A stretch of 64,000 nt of DNA from contig NC_133931.1 in the NCBI RefSeq assembly GCF_031877795.1, forward strand, positions 129,618,621 through 129,682,620. The letters are read 5' to 3'. The translations under genes and the position numbers were made by a program. The notes beneath the pieces are model-generated. The model was not told the origin of the DNA, did no database searches, and was given only the letters and a program-made list of their open reading frames with translations. Shown here piece by piece: positions 38,732-51,200 of this stretch (the stretch's first letter is position 1; each line of letters opens with the position of its first letter). The DNA is from Strix aluco. Its lineage: Eukaryota > Chordata > Aves > Strigiformes > Strigidae.

Positions 38732-41700
38732 GTAGGGCCGGCCTGGGACTTCCGCGGGTCGCGGCCTGCCTCAGGGCCGCCTCGGTCCCGGGGCGCCGCG
38801 TCCTCAGCTCTGGAGCGGGCCGGGGCCGCCGGCCGGGGCCGCTGGCTGCGGGTTCTCGGGGGCGCGCAGGGAGCTCACCCGCCGGGTCCCCGCGCTCCTC
38901 CGGCCGCAGCCGTGTCGCCGCTTGGTCGCCTTTGTTAGCGCTTGTCCCCCGTCGGGACGTTTTTCGCCTGTCCTCGCTGCCGGGGCGCGGGCTCGGGCGG
39001 GCAGCAGACACCGAAGGCGTGGTTGGAGTTGGGTCCGTTAACGAGTAACTCCCGCACTGCGTTTGGTAAATGAACCGCTTCGCAGGGCGCGTGGCACAGG
39101 GAGGCCAGTTCTGCCAAAACCTAACACCGAAGGCGAGGGACAGCGCAAGGGAACTATCGGAGCTGAGCGTTGTTCGCCGCCGGGTGCGCGGTGCCGCCGA
39201 ACCCGTCAGGACTTGCGTGTGCAGGGCCCGGGCTCCGGTATCCGACAGCTCCGGGCCAGGGGACGGGCAGGCGGCGCAGCCTGGGCCTTGCCTGCGCCCT
39301 ACCAGGAACTTCGCGTTACAGCAGCAGAAACGCTGCATTTGTCTCTTGCGTGTTTCGTGAACGTGCAGTGCGCTGTAATGGCACCGTCTAAGGCTGACTC
39401 GAGGCAGAGCAGGTGGTAGAAGTAAGCTGCTGTCACAGGAACAACTTGCGTGACCTATGTGCGGAGACTACTTTTTGCGCTGGCAGTTTGAGAGTTGGTT
39501 TCCTGAGTGGTTCCCTCTTTGTTCTGCATTTGCTGTTTTTTGAAAAAGGTGTAGCTCATGCGGTCTAAATGTTGGGTTTTTTAAAATTCAGAATTAATTT
39601 CCTTTGATTCTACAGTTTAGTTACCTGTTGTTTGCAGTGAGCTGTCACGGAACTTTCCTTATACTATGTGTTACATGACAGTCATTACACGAAGCAGATG
39701 AGAGTGGCTGGTTTGCCTTTTAACCTGCTGGGGGAAGATCTTGTTTCTCTCAGCACCTTACTTGTATAGGTCTGTCTTAAACACACACTGTTTGGTCACC
39801 GTAGCGAGAAGACAGCTTTGCAGAGACATGATCTGCCCCAAGGAATCCTGGTACTTTTTTTTTTCCTTCCTGTTTTTTACCTGCATGATGTCTCTGCCTG
39901 TGAACAAGACTGGTTTTTCAGTGTTTTTGTCTTTCATTTTGGTAGTGCCTCATATTAATGGGTTACTAGTCAGTCTTGCAAGGAAGTTGGCCAGAGACTT
40001 AAAGAGATTTTACTTGGCAAATGGCAGTACTCTAACGTGGTGCAGTACAGTCAATTTTAATTTGTGTTCTACTTTGAGTAAGGAGCTTGAGTTCAGTTCC
40101 CACTCAGTGATGAAGGTGTCCCAAGTAAGTGTGCACTTACTGCTCCTGAAAGAGTCCAAAGTCAAAATAAAAGCACAGATGGATTTTCAGCATCCTGAGG
40201 ATTTGAGGAACAACAAAAACCAGAGAACATTTCTTGTTTCCAGTCAAGCAAGAATGTGAACATTTTAGAATACTCTTCTTTTTTTTTTTTTTCCCCAGGT
40301 TTATACTATCAACTTGGAATCTCGTTATTTACTAATACAAGGAGTTCCTGCGTTAGGTGTTATGAAGGAATTAGTTGAACAATTTGCATTATATGGTGCC
40401 ATTGAAGAGTATCATGCTCTAGATGAATATCCAGCAGAGCAATTTACTGAAGTTTATCTTCTAAAATTCCAGAAACTGCAATGTGCAAGGTATCGGACAG
40501 GGCAGTATCTGCCTCTTGCTGAGGCTTAATCTTTTAAAGCTTCTTTATTTACAATCTGTTAAGATTCTAGAGACTTGAAGTAAAATTCTCAGTTTTGCCA
40601 ATACAATTTAATTCCCTTCAGGGTGGCCAAGAAAAAAATGGATGAACGAAGTTTCTTTGGTAGTTTGCTGCATGTGTGCTACGCTCCTGAATTTGAAACA
40701 GTCCAAGAAACCAGGGAGAAGCTGCAGGACAGAAGAAAGTATATAGCAAAAGCAACTAATCAAAGAGGTTTGTAATTAAATTTCCTATAGAATGTTAACA
40801 GCTCACTTCAGGGGTGAGTGGGGTTTTGGTTAAAGTGCCTGTTAAAGAAAACGGTTTTTATCTACCTGTTTTGAAGATGCTTTTTAAGTATGCTTGCAGC
40901 AGAACGGACACATCTTTCAATGTTTAGAGGGCTGTATCTTTTTCAGAGTAACTTTATTTTTGGTTAAGACTAAAATAAATGCTGAAGCTTCAGTAACGAA
41001 GTATTTCCCTCTCTTTTTGTTTTCTTTTCAAAATGGTATCAGAAATTTCAAGCACTGGCAGAACACCTGGGATTATCTTTTCACCCTTGTTCCAGTTTAT
41101 TCAGGCATGCCCACAGGGAGAGTTTTGTAAGGGAAGTGACTACACCAGAACCTTCCACAAAAAATTTCTCCAGCCTACACTGGAGGAATGCTAAGAATGG
41201 ACTGGGTTTACAAAGGCTACTGTACTGCAGGGATCCCAGGCAGCACTGAAGGCTGGGCAAGTGGAAAAATAAGGAAATTGCTCAGCACAGGCTTTTCTTT
41301 CCTTGTGCTTATGTACTTTGATATCATTCATTGCATGAGGATATTTAAAGGGAGTAAAATCATGTGATTTTTTTAACATGATTTTTTCAGCATTGCAAGG
41401 CAGCCTATCCTTCTTGAAATCATAACTAGTGGTAAAAATCACTGATTTGCAACATTAGAAATATTTTCCTCGTGTTCTCCAAACTGCTGAAATACTTCTG
41501 CTTAGGCATTTCTCACAAACCACCAGAGGGACTAAGCTGAAAAACTTTAGTTTGAAAGGTGCCACTTAGGAAAAAATAATCACAGAAAGGTGGCTGGGAA
41601 TGAAATATCACCGGTATTGCTTCTGTAATCATATTACATGTTTTTTTCTTATGTTTTAGAACTAATAATGATATAAAATAGTGAAGCTACTTTTTTGTTG

Positions 41701-43313
41701 TTTTAAAGATTTCTTTTTGTTACGGAAAGCAGAGGGGCCTAAGAAGACAGTCTCGAAGAACTCTGAGCGTGAGTGTCCATGGAGTATGTCAGGATCATGT
41801 GCAGCCAGTAACTGGGATCCATCCTGCTTCACAAGTTCTCATGGGGTATCCCACAACATAGGGCATCCATACGGGAATCATCAGCAGAGCCCACTGACAC
41901 TTCCCCATGGTAACAGTTGTGGTGAAACTTCTGGGTACTTTGGTCAAAACACACTCCTAACTCCCAGTGTACATCTGGGAGGACATACTCCACCAGCTAA
42001 CTTAATGCAGCAAAGAACAATTCCAATTGATAATGGAGTTGACTGGTTTATGCCTCGTACAACTCACCTGCAAGAACGTAAGAGGAAGAGAGAAGAAGGT
42101 AACAAGTTTTCCCTCATTGGAACAAGTGTGGACAATACTGAAGTCCTTATTGGTCCACAGCTACCAGAAATACCTAAAGTGGATATGGATGACGATTCAT
42201 TGAACGCTTCAGCTGCGTTAATTCGAAATAAACTAAAAGAGGTATGGATTATGAAAGTTCTGATATTTTCATTTTCAAACATACCTATTTTGTGCTTGCT
42301 ATCCATAAAAACAGAGATCCTAAGATAACTGAATTCAACACTTACTCAGTATTATCAGTTTTTGCCACTTAAAGCTAGCGTTGTTACTATTCAGCTCTTC
42401 CATAATGCAGAACGTTGCAGGCCATTCTACTCCAAACCTCTTACACCACACTTGAGAAAGTATAAATGTGTGTGGTCCTAAATGATTTTTAGTAAACTAC
42501 ACTTTTCTTTTTCCATGTGGAGGGGCATGATAACTTTGGAGGTAGTCCTGCTGACTCCACTGTGGTACTTGTATCTGGTTTCTCATTGAAAGGAAGGCGG
42601 GGCGGGGGGGAAGTCCAGCAGTTCTTATGGCATTGTACGATGTACAGAACCACACATTCTATGCTGAGAAGCATGTCTTAAGCTATATAACCTTTTATGC
42701 AAGGTATTAATTAGCAGGTCAAACACTCCTGATACAACTTTCCATTTAAATTAGGATATGAAAAAGCTCCTTGACTATGACTAACTAGACTTATTTGAAA
42801 GAGCTTATCTCCAGTCAAATTGATAAATAAGCACCCCTTATATTAAATAAATTCCTAAAATATGTGATAGTTTTGCTTTCCCTTCCCTTTCTGAAATACC
42901 TGAGTTTAAAAAGTGTACTAAACCTTACTTTGAAAACACCTCTGGTAGGGAGAGGAGTGATACAGATATTGTAATACTCTGTATCACTGAGTATCTGAAA
43001 TAATTTTGTGGTTAAAATACAGAAGTGGTACTGTTAACACTTAGAAGTTTCACCTCTCTTGTGTGTAATGCTGCCTTTGCTTTTATTTTTTTTTCCCCTT
43101 TTCTGCAAGAAAATTCACTACAAGTGTGATTATAGTAATATATCCCTCATAAAACTCAAATTTTGGAGACATGGCATTAAAAAAGAGTGGTTACAGTTTA
43201 CTAAGAATTTTTTTTTCCCAATTTAGGTAGCAGATTCTGTTTCAAGAACATCTGTGGAAAACCCAGAATGCAGCTCAGCCAAACCACCTGTAAAGCAGAG
43301 AAGAAGAATATAG
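38624..43313 (+). CDS. RBM48: RBM48, RNA-binding motif protein 48 (5 coding exons)
   Basis: RRM protein of the minor (U12-type) spliceosome; in plants and mammals it is needed for U12 intron removal and partners with ARMC7. Exons: 38624-38731, 40299-40489, 40622-40767, 41709-42241, 43227-43313; total 1065 nt, 354 residues (human 367). Start MAAGSGLGDAYKHHAQLGVC, then the family hallmark AKYREGRRPRAVK. The RRM runs from about residue 41 to 130 (YLLIQGVP, FTEVYLLKF, SFFGSLLHVCYAPEFE). The middle is low-complexity Ser/Asn/His-rich; the C-terminal third has WFMPRTTHLQERKRKRE and EVLIGPQLPEIPKVDMDDDS and ends RRRI. The ATG at 38624 was chosen over the ATG at 38616, which is in another frame. No AATAAA is seen for 1.5 kb after the stop. 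Confidence 0.96.
40299..40489 (+). CDS. RBM48: RBM48 exon 2, RRM first part (residues 37-99)
   Basis: 191 nt. Encodes VYTINLESRYLLIQGVPALG and VMKELVEQFALYGAIEEY, then FTEVYLLKFQKLQCAR. Acceptor follows a long T tract; donor GTATCG. Confidence 0.95.
40622..40767 (+). CDS. RBM48: RBM48 exon 3, RRM second part (residues 100-148)
   Basis: 146 nt. Encodes VAKKKMDERSFFGSLLHVCY then APEFETVQETREKLQDRRKY. Acceptor CTTCAG, donor GTTTGT. Confidence 0.95.
41709..42241 (+). CDS. RBM48: RBM48 exon 4 (residues 149-326)
   Basis: 533 nt, the largest exon. First part is divergent; from VDWFMPRTTHLQERKRKREE onward it follows the family closely to LIRNKLKE. Donor GTATGG. Confidence 0.95.
43227..43313 (+). 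CDS. RBM48: RBM48 exon 5, C-terminus (residues 327-354)
   Basis: 87 nt including TAG. Divergent Ser/Pro stretch, then the family ending KQRRRI. Acceptor TTTAG after a T tract. Confidence 0.93.
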   Translation, partial: VADSVSRTSVENPECSSAKPPVKQRRRI

Positions 43314-44724
43314 ATACTGCTGGCAGCATCTTCCAACAGTCCTTTTTTAAAGGATATAGTTTAAAATAGTTATTTTTTTATGTAAAAAAATATTTTATAC
43401 TGTATTTCGAGGCCATTCCCTGTTAAAAATTGTATCAATTTGTTTCCTGGAATGAACAAACCAGTATACTACATTGTGGTTGCAATCTTGTCCTGCGTAC
43501 CTCGTACGATAATGTATTTCATAACTCATTGAAGAACTGTATTTAGATAGAGTAACAGAAGTAATATTTATTCAATAGCTTTTACAGTAAAGGAATACTG
43601 AAACTTAGTAATAGTTTCAAGTTGCTCCTATTTTTACTATACCATGAAGAATGATGAAGAAAAAGTCTCTTACAACAGTATTCCACTTGGAGTTACAGTC
43701 TACGGGTGTCCTGGAAAGTTTTCTGTTCAAATGCCATAATGCTCTGTTTCAAAAAGAAAAAAAAAAAATCAATTAACTAAAGGATTTAAATTGAATTGAA
43801 TTGAAAAAGATGCAAGTGAACAAAAGAGGCAGTGAACCCAGCACTGGAATCGGGTGCCCCACGCTGACGCTCCCAGGGTTGGTGCTGGTGCAAGTGTATG
43901 TAAAGAATTGGCTCGTGGCACATCTCTGCCAGCTCCCTCTAGAAACGCTTATGGAAACACTTATGGCTGTCCAATACATTATTTGTTACATTAAAAAAAA
44001 AAAAAGTACAAATCAGTGTTTGTGTTGGGGATACAATTAAAATTCCCCAACATAACCCTATTGGGAAATCCAGTAAATTATGAGTTTTCTTCATGCAGAG
44101 CTCATAGCTCAAATTTATTTATTGAAAGGACATGTAAATAAGAGTTCTCTTTTTAGCAGTGAAACTAGAGACCTAGTAAAAAGGCAGTGGTTGGGTAGAG
44201 TACAGAACAGGGGACACCAATACTGTAAGCAAGAAACAAGACCAGTTTTCCACCTCTTGCCATGTTTAGCCTGAATGGTGCATCTGCTTTATCACCAACA
44301 CTGACAGAAAACAAGTCTTTTTTCTGTGCTGATTAGTGAATGTAATTTAGTTCAGAAACTTTTTCAAACCTTTTCACTGCTGTAAAAAACAAAGTATGTA
44401 CTTACCTGGGTTTTCCCAAACCCTTGAAAGTCTTTTGACAGCCTGCCAGAAGTCTGGCATTTTGGAAACTGCTGCTTTGCAGCTGACGTGATGTAATCAT
44501 GCAATCATGGCTGCAAGACTCCTCCCTCCTGTGCTCCAGCCCCCCAGCTAGGTGAGCTGGCAGGAAGTGTAGGTTTCCAGCAAATGAAAGCTTGCCATGT
44601 TCTCAGCAGCCTTAACTTTTGTTTCTAGGAATTACTGCATGTATTTCAGAATTTTGTTTTTCCATCTCCATGAAGGCACAACTTTCAGTATTTAAAAATG
44701 ACACACAGTTCATATAGAATAATG

Positions 44725-44756
44725 TTTATTAGATGAGGAAAAAAATATTCTTTATT
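44725..44756 (-). terminator. Two candidate polyadenylation signals for the calaxin-like gene
   Basis: AATAAA on the minus strand at 44756-44751 and 44730-44725, about 640 nt downstream of exon 5. They would place the transcript end near 44.70 kb, 1.4 kb from the convergent RBM48 stop. Confidence 0.4.
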
Positions 44757-45121
44757 ATCGAGCAGAAGCACTCTCCACAGGTGAACTTAATGCTGAGGAA
44801 ATGAGCATGTTCTAAATTACCATCTTCCAAAAAAAAAAAAAAAATTCTGAATTGAATTAGGTGTATTGCTAATAAATAAAGGCCAGTTAGATGTAATTAA
44901 AAAACAGCAGTGCCACACTCTGAGATGAAGAACACATGGTATTTTCTGTCAAGGTATTTTTTTCAGAAAGTTACGAGCCTCTCCCAAAAGAGGCTCTAAG
45001 TGAGGTGATGGCGGTGTTGCCATCAGTTGCGAAGAAAAAAGAAATAGAAGTTGTATTCTTAGAGAGCTTTCAGATAAGCAATTTGAGAGAATGGCCTCAT
45101 TTTCTTAGTCTGAGAAGGTGC

Positions 45122-45205
45122 TCACTGAGGATCATTCATCATATTGCTGCCCCGGGACAGACAGAGTAACAGCGTGTTCTTACATTCTCTGGTACCAGTG
45201 TTTGA
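45122..45205 (-). CDS. EFCAB1-like: Tentative calaxin-like last exon
   Basis: Follows a fair acceptor (pyrimidines then TTACACAG), is in phase 0 and gives 27 residues beginning SNTGTREC and ending MMNDPQ. It does not resemble the human calaxin tail beyond the first Ser, so the true terminal exon may be elsewhere. Confidence 0.25.
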   Translation of the reverse strand, partial: SNTGTRECKNTLLLCLSRGSNMMNDPQ

Positions 45206-48200
45206 CTGTGTAAGGAAACACTGGTGCTGTGAAAGGCGGATGGGAACTCAGTGTGTGTGTATCACAACTGAAGCATTTCTCAGTTGGCAGCAGCAGGCCC
45301 CATGTAATGACAGTTAATACCGTATTACGTACATCTTGTTTACCAACATTACAGGAAGTATTGCACTTTCTTTTTAAACTCAAGGATGTACCTTTATGTC
45401 TGGCAAACACGGTCCAAAGGCTTCTAAGAGAAGAATTTCATCTCTGACTGTTTTTTCGAAGTCCATAAAAGAAAGCTTGCCATCGTGATCATAGTCCTAG
45501 AAAAGGAAGAGAACTCTTCAGCAAAGGAGGGTTACTTGTAGTAATTGTATTTTTGTTTAACAGGTGTTTCACTGCCATGGTCTATTTTTAGTGTGATGGT
45601 ATGCAAGAATCATTTTCTTTGGGCCATCAGTCTCTGCTCAGACAAGATCTGTATCATCTGCCTCTACCCGAGGCATAAAGGCTGAAGCAAGCTCAACTAT
45701 CTCATACGGCTTTGCTACGAGAATTCCAGAGAAGGCAAAACTTTAACGTGGGAAGAGGCTGAGCTGAGAACTGTATGGACAAATCTCAAGCACATTTGCA
45801 CTGAGATAAAGTAAAAGTAGGAGACTTAAAAGTAGGAGAAAATGTTAGGATATATTCTATATATTTATGTCACGAGTCTACCTACATCCTATTCATGAGG
45901 CTGGAAATACTTCACTCTAGTGATTTCTACAGTAGGCATACTTCTGGCCTGTCTTTTTCACATACAGCACCCAGAAGCATACAGTGGAATACGCTGAAGC
46001 CAGCCCACTTCTTTCGTACTGCAGAATCTCAGCACACTCCTCTGGGGGTGGAAAAACCATCCTTGTGTTTTCAGTATTTCTGCAATTTGAAAACCTCCTG
46101 TTTCTACTGATGTAGCTTCAAACACCAACAAATGCTACGGTGAGCATAAGTACTTCCTTAAACCATATAAAATAAAGGCTTTAAGTGAAGATTGATGGGT
46201 GGGTATGACCAGTGTTCAAGGCACAGGGCCAAATCAAAATTTTTGAAGATCAAGCCATGGAACCATCATAGCTGGTGAACGTGCAGGGAGCACAGGTTCT
46301 AATGGCCAGAGAAGCAGAGGGCAAGAAGCTATGTAGACAGAGGTTCCTGAACAGGAAAACCTGCCACTGGATGCTTAAGAGAAACAGAAGTGGCTGGGTA
46401 CCTGCAACCTTTTACACTCCTCAGCACAAGGGAGAGCACGGCATGAGCATGATCATTACAAATACTTTTAAGTATGAAAACAGTATCATGGGACTGGACA
46501 TACGCTTAGTCACAATGCCATGGTACCTACAGGCAATTGCTCCAAGAGTAATTTTTTTCTCTGAGTGATGGACTCCACAGATGCATTTTTGGGTGTCTAA
46601 TAGTTGGTTAGTTGTTTGAGATGAGCAGCAATATCCTACTTGGACAACTGCTCAGGAGCCAAATCAGATCTGGACATTTTTCAAACATGTATCAGAGCTT
46701 TATTAAGTTCCCATGGAAAAGCTGAAACAGGATTATGTACACGGTTAGTTTATAATATGTTCTTACATATATGAAGATTCATTATGTCTAGACCACAGTG
46801 CTTGTGCTTGGACTAGCACAGGCCACTTATCAACTGCCCAGAACGTGAGGGTGTTCACTTTGGACGCAACCTGCAGGAAAGCTGCGCATGTCGGTGCTCC
46901 AAAGATGAACAAATTGCTGATTCATAGCTTGCTTTCTGCAAGACTAGACACAGCATTCTCAAGAACTAAGGGTAAGATGGATCTTTCAGCTGAGGGTGTG
47001 CAAAAGGGGTGGGTTCGAAAAATAGAAAAGGTGGGGTTAAATAAAAGGAGTTGGGATTCAAGACCTGGTGTTATGTGAGATTTTTTGAACATCACCATAG
47101 GAGGGGAGGTTATATTTCTTGATTTGATGAAAATGTTGAAACACAGTCCCTGGCTGATCTGGATATCCTAGATTAATCATGGTAAGACAAGTTTTACATT
47201 GATAACCTTGAGGTTACTATTGAAATAGAATACATAAATTGGATAAAGACATTTCATGATCAACTGATAAAACACAACTGTACTTAACAATAAAGCCACT
47301 GTAGATGGCTCACACTGGAATAAATGCAGCTTAACGCTTTTGAATTTTCCACATTTGACTGGGCTTTTGTTTTGACTGGGCATGCACACGTGTGTATGCA
47401 CACATATACATGCTAGTTTATACATAAAGTTTGTAATACATTCATATAATAAATTAACAGTTTCATTGAGGATACCGGACTGGGACTCGACAGATCTGGA
47501 TTACATCTCTGGCTCTCCTTCGGAGACTTGTTTATCTCAAGTACGTAACTAAGTCTGTGGCTCAGAATTCAACTGTAAATCAGACACAGTATTTTGTTAC
47601 CTCACAGGAATGTTCTAAGTTTCACTTAATGAATGTTTGAAAGACACTCAAGTTTCACAGTAAGTACTTGCCATTTTCTTCAGTGCTATGTCTACCAAGT
47701 CCTTAATTCCCTCATCAGGATCTTCTTCTGATGGTTGTTTGAGAAGGCTGTTTTTGAGCATTTGAAACATTTCCTCTCTTGAAATGTATCCATCACCATT
47801 CAGGTCGTAAACCTCAAAACAGTCTTTTTGAAAGATAAACCAATTTAAAGTTCATACAAACTGTATCACACACCATTAAATATGTCTGTTACGTATAAAC
47901 AGATGAGAATTGTTATGTTGTACAGAATACCTATTGAGCCATGTTTACCATATATAATATTTACATATTATTGCCTATTTAGCCTTCATAGTTAAAATCT
48001 AGTTCTGCTCAAGTGAAATCTTCAGTTCACAGAAACCATAGTAACTTACAGGACTTAACTTCCCTAACATTGTCTACTTAGAATATAAACAAGGTTCTGG
48101 TTTAGAAGCCCAATTTCCCACAGTGGGGACCAGCTGTCTCTATCAGAAGGACTTTGCACTTGCAAAAACCAGCCTCATTATTTCAGAAGCTGGCCTAGAA

Positions 48201-51200
48201 AAGTAAAGTAAAAGGAAGAATGAGCTGTACTAGCATGGAAAAGACAACCAAAGTATCCCTTAGTGCAAAGAGAAAATCCCTGTAACAGAGTATTTTAAGG
48301 ATGAGTATCTGCCTAATTGCTCTTCTAATTGTTTCTACCTTCCTGGAATCAGAAATCTAAGACCATAATAAACTTTACTATCCTTCACAAAACTTACTTA
48401 AACAAACGAACCAACCTCTTCAGTTTTGGAACATAAGAGGGGTTTTCTCCTGATAAAGACTACGTCTACAGTGAAAAAATGTACTGGCATACACTTAGAA
48501 CAGACAACACTCTGTATCACTACGCACTAATATATAGTGCTTATGGCAGGGCTGTGTATTTTACTGCTTGTAGTTGTACTGACATACTGAATTACATCCT
48601 GGGCACACGTCCTAGTGCTGTGACATCACAGGCTGCCTTCCAGATGAATTTATATAGTGCATTAGGGATTGCTGATGCTGCAACCTGGGAACTATGGAAA
48701 CAACATGCTGTCATTCTCCTTTTTCTAGTACGCTTTTTTCCCTCATGTGCCCTGTTTTAACTTTTTTTTCTGCTTCATAAAATTCTAGCTATTTTTTTTC
48801 TGCTCTATCTTTCTCCATCATTATTGTGGAGGTTCTCACGACCATCTTACAAACAGACTCAGTTTTTCCATCTATGCTTCCAAGCTGAAGAACTGCTGGA
48901 ATTAATGCAGCTGCTGCTGTGTCCCCATTGTGCCAGTAAATTAATGTTGGCACAGGTCTTGGTTGGCTTGAGACTGTGTTATTTAGCCAAAATCACCCCT
49001 GAGCTACAACTGCTTCTTTCTAATTTTGTGTGAATACAAAAACATACATTCCATCAAAACTGTATACTATAGGACAAGCCTTAGTTCAAATGCTTGTTTT
49101 TGTAAGCAACAAATAAGGTGGCAGCTATGATAACGCCAGTTTACACAGAAAAACCTGTCTCAGAGAAGCCATTTCAGAACGCAGTTTCATTGCATTAAAC
49201 TATACAGAAGAAAACTCTTCAATTACCAAATACTTTATAAGAGTAACTACTAAATTATAACAAAAGCAATGTGTAATTTAATAGTCATGAATTCAACAAT
49301 TACTACTAAATACTGGCATACAGATAAATCTTACATTTAATCCTTTCTTCCAATGTCCCTCGAAGAAATACTGATAAGCCTTCCACCCACTCCACCACAC
49401 TGATGCAGCTGTCATTGTCTCTATCAAAAGTGTGGAACACTGGGAAGCATATTAGATACGTTTTAAATTTATATATTAGGGAAACACAAAGGAATATTTT
49501 CTTAAATTCAATAAAAATATAAAAACATATTTTTTCTGAAGATGTTTCTCTGCTTTCACCAAGGTATGATTACCCCTCTTGAAACTTTCTAAGATGTAAC
49601 AACGAAGAGGATTTTGCCCCTCAGTTTACTATCTTTCACTCCAGAATCCCGCTGGGATAAAACATTTTGTATGATCTGTTGCTTTCCTGACTTAACTACA
49701 GGAAGTACGCTTCCATGCAGATGTAAACCAAATAAACCAATATCCCTTACACTAAGGCACAGCTGCATACTGAAGATTTTAATTACTAGGTTTTCTCTCA
49801 GAAAGTCTTGGAGAAAGTAATCCGAGAAACAATACATAAATATTTTAAATATACAGAAAAATAACCTTCTATCTTTCATGTACCAGAATTTTTTTTTCTG
49901 TTCCTTCCTTAAGAAACTTTCCATCTTGCAGCTTCACTATTCATACAGCCTGTAATATAGTACTTCAAATCCAAGATACAATTCAAAGCATCAACTACCT
50001 ATAATAATCAATATTTTAGAATGTTAATTAGTAAGTTGGCTACAGGAACACCTCAGCACGCAGAGCCAAGCATTTTGAAATTGGAAAACAACACGTTTGC
50101 TTTTGCAAAGTGAAATCACCCCCCTTGTATGTAAGCATTAAAATAATTTTAAGAATGTGGCCCTGTAGGGTATCTTCCAAGGAACACTTGACTTGTAGCA
50201 TAAAATGGCAAAAAGGTTTTATATTAGGGCATTTAAATACCCCTCCTGCTAGAAAACAGGAGAAAGCTGAACCAAGCTGCTCTTGGCAGACTCATGCCTC
50301 CTCCACATCCTCTCGACACCTGTACCTCAGAGATCATTCATGTGACTTTCACCGCAACTGCAAATGAGGCCCTCATATTATTAATCCGTGCAAACACAGT
50401 TATTTTGAAGCAGTTATTTGGCTCATTACTCTCATCTCCCTGTATCGCCTGCCTCGCCCCTTCAGTGCTGTTGACGGCACCTCTATCGCAGATACCTCCT
50501 CTAACCGAACGCCTTTCCGGGACCTCCGAGCCCGAGCCAGAGCTGCCCACCAGCGGCAGCAGCTCCCGGAGAAGAGGCAAGCGACGCCATGCTGCCCTCT
50601 TCTGTCACCACACTGTGGTGACTGCGACAGAAGCAGCCACAGGGTAGCACTACAGCTGCCTCTGGCTGGTCTCCCTCCTACCAGAGCGTTAGTCACTAAG
50701 GGAAAGCCATTCTGCATGAAGAAAAAAAAAAAAAGATACCCTTTACTCAGCAGCTCCTGGGCATAACTCCTCCTTTGCTGTCCTTGCAGGGATGAGACGG
50801 CACTATTTTCTCTGGGCATGCTCATCGGGTCAGTAACGATAAAATTACAATCTTACATCTCTTTTAGAGCAATGGGCCTCACCTCTGTCCATCATCATGT
50901 CGTCCGTCATGCCAAAGGCGCTGTGCAGCGCGTCTCTGAACATGCTCCGGCCCAAGCCCCCCGCAGCAGAGCGGCTGCCGGACTCGGCCACCAGCGTGTC
51001 GAAGAGGCGGATCAGACATTCCACTTCGCGTTTATTGACTGCCCCGCCGAAACACAAGCGAACGTGTCAGAACGTCGGGTGGTGAAAAGGCAACAACACA
51101 GCGCGGACACCTGCGGTGTTAACCGACGCGCCCCCACCCCCCGCCCCGTACCCGCCGTTCCAAGGGGGCGGCGAGAAGTGCCCCCTCAGGGGTGGAGAGT

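Noticed and set aside
39741-40259. 172-codon plus frame in RBM48 intron 1
   Set aside because: No family resemblance, lies wholly in an intron and ends before the exon 2 acceptor; treated as chance.
44401-44475. Minus-strand frame MPDFWQAVKRLSRVWENP with a perfect donor, as calaxin last exon or a new gene
   Set aside because: It lies beyond the AATAAA signals, does not match the calaxin tail and has no clear partner exon.
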